Source of the DNA: Rosa chinensis
Taxonomy: Eukaryota > Streptophyta > Magnoliopsida > Rosales > Rosaceae
NCBI RefSeq assembly: GCF_002994745.2
Contig: NC_037093.1
Span: 17,185,555 to 17,249,554 of the forward strand
Length of the DNA: 64,000 nt
Reading direction: 5' to 3'
In this document: one piece after another, positions 63,694 to 64,000 of the stretch
How the letters are laid out: every line of letters starts with the position of its first letter
Position numbering within the stretch: the stretch's first letter is position 1
Program-made: the position numbers and the translations under genes
Notes under the pieces: model-generated
Told to the model about the DNA's origin: nothing
Databases searched by the model: none
The model's input: only the letters and a program-made list of their open reading frames with translations

Positions 63694-64000
63694 CTAAGCT
63701 GGGTTGAGCATAACCCAGGGTCCCAGATGGCTTCTTTCTCCATTGTTATCCGTCACTTCAACCTCCTCACTTGATCCAGTATCATTTCCACTTCCTTCTT
63801 CATTAACGCTGTCCCTATCTTCTGCTGCCTCACTCAACTCGTTGATTTTTCTTTCTACAGCTTCAATGAGCTTATCTGTGGCAACTTCTATTATCCTCAC
63901 TAGCATGTACTGTCCTCCACGTATTAATAGCCTACAAAGTTGGTTTAGAATATATGACATTGGCAGTTGAAGGAGTGGTAAATGTTTGATCAGATGAACA
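63694..64000 (-). pseudogene. RMA-like E3 ligase C-terminal part, cut by window edge
   Basis: The minus strand reads QLCRLLIRGGQYMLVRIIE, then VATDKLIEAVERKINELSEA, an acidic Ser-rich stretch (EEGSGNDTGSSEEVEV) and a stop at 63694-63696. It aligns with the C-terminus of the RMA pseudogene at 38871 (KLFCRLLISSGEQLL...). Just upstream (63945-64000) the homologous residues (TFTTPSTANVIY) are in a different frame, so a one-step frameshift lies near 63950. Either the gene is decaying, or the boundary is an exon junction I cannot confirm. The RING itself would lie beyond the right edge. Confidence 0.6.

Overview
This 64-kb window reads as nuclear DNA of a flowering plant, most likely a eudicot. The clues are a plant-type matrix metalloproteinase, RMA-type RING E3 ligase genes, captured NAC and PLAC8 gene pieces, and dense hAT, Mutator, PIF/Harbinger, LINE, SINE, Copia and Gypsy-like elements, all in AT-rich DNA. 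I could not fix the family or species. No prokaryotic or organellar features, rRNA, functional tRNA or CRISPR arrays are visible.

Genes. Only two loci look intact: a 250-residue RMA-like RING protein with two tandem RING domains (19339-20091, minus) and a secreted matrix metalloproteinase (30994-31842, plus). Each belongs to a small local family that is otherwise decaying. A second metalloproteinase (37914-38612) has lost its switch cysteine and its catalytic helix. A second RMA gene (38871-39491, minus) has two in-frame stops. A third (41782-57861, plus) is split by a 15.6-kb nest of retrotransposons. A fourth is cut by the right edge (63694-64000, minus). The second and third RMA genes stand head to head and share a putative 5-prime-UTR intron layout.

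Layout. 1-4.1 kb: LINE remnant interrupted by three dated insertions. 5.1-6.3 kb: Pack-MULE-like element carrying a NAC-domain start and a second gene piece. 7-7.8 kb: inverted and tandem repeats. 8.3-11.3 kb and 15.5-18.1 kb: two very long solo LTRs, with a decayed hAT transposon between them. 18.1 kb: SINE. 19.3-21.6 kb: double-RING gene and a PLAC8 fragment inside inverted repeats. 23.7-28.1 kb: two hAT-type elements, one holding a PIF/Harbinger element. 29.8-31.8 kb: MULE directly upstream of the metalloproteinase promoter. 32.7-37.7 kb: MuDR-like element holding a hAT element that holds a foldback MITE. 37.9-42 kb: metalloproteinase and RMA pseudogenes. 42.0-57.6 kb: Copia element with two nested LTR elements. 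57.9-63.1 kb: second Copia element, 3-prime truncated, with a hAT MITE. Most boundaries are supported by target-site duplications read directly from the sequence.

I see no previously undescribed multi-gene system. The most unusual items are the double-RING RMA protein, the E3 gene whose frame would be uninterrupted if its retrotransposon nest were absent, the gene-capturing elements, and a metalloproteinase pseudogene whose 3-prime break carries a templated 18-bp filler.
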